This document shows positions 6,022 to 6,023 of a stretch of 6,023 bases of DNA, piece by piece (position 1 is the stretch's first letter; each line of letters begins with the position of its first letter). The notes below the pieces were generated by a model, which searched no databases, was not told where the DNA came from, and saw nothing but the letters and a program-made list of their open reading frames with translations. This DNA comes from Deinococcus sp. (lineage in GTDB: Bacteria > Deinococcota > Deinococci > Deinococcales > Deinococcaceae), in NCBI GenBank assembly GCA_030524065.1, contig JAUNHF010000069.1:1-6023 (forward strand). The letters run 5' to 3'. A program made the position numbers and the translations under genes.

Positions 6022-6023
6022 TT

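Noticed and set aside
1..6023. A novel defence, mobile or multi-gene system
   Set aside because: No transposase, integrase, nuclease, toxin-antitoxin, CRISPR or phage-like gene is encoded, base composition is even, and the genes are mostly recognisable housekeeping or common families.

Overview
This window looks like ordinary chromosomal sequence from a high-GC bacterium, most likely a Deinococcus or close relative (inference). The support is high GC at third codon positions, a PurN with a GGPGMYG active-site loop, and three genes whose ATG lies 6-7 bases downstream of a -10-like hexamer with no usable Shine-Dalgarno. That last pattern is the leaderless arrangement common in Deinococcus. No mobile element, CRISPR array, phage gene or recognisable defence system is visible.

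Layout: five genes and one partial tRNA gene lie on the minus strand, and one gene at the right end lies on the plus strand. Read along the minus strand from right to left they are: a PadR-family regulator (4884-4327), a DUF4153-type polytopic membrane protein (4247-2421), an M20 family dipeptidase-like metallopeptidase (2380-1007), purN (933-310), a 72-residue protein of unknown function that overlaps the end of purN (320-102), and the 5' half of a tRNA-Ser(GGA) gene cut off by the window edge (37-1). Divergent from padR on the plus strand is a secreted alpha/beta-hydrolase-fold protein (4944-5933), followed by a strong terminator hairpin at the right edge.

How the genes relate: padR and the hydrolase gene share a 59-base divergent region. 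It carries three copies of the hexamer TGACTA (one inverted) placed over both predicted promoters, the usual architecture of an autoregulating PadR repressor and its target. The DUF4153, peptidase and purN genes run in the same direction with short gaps (about 40 and 73 bases), but the first two each have their own leaderless-type -10, so they need not form one operon. PurN acts in de novo purine synthesis; the small gene after it is translationally overlapped with it. The peptidase and membrane protein show no clear functional link to PurN.

The points most worth a second look are the hydrolase, which keeps its nucleophile Ser but has only one His in the whole protein, and that one is not at the catalytic position; the TGACTA operator; a 29-base tandem duplication that spans the peptidase stop codon; and two hairpins in the short gaps between genes.
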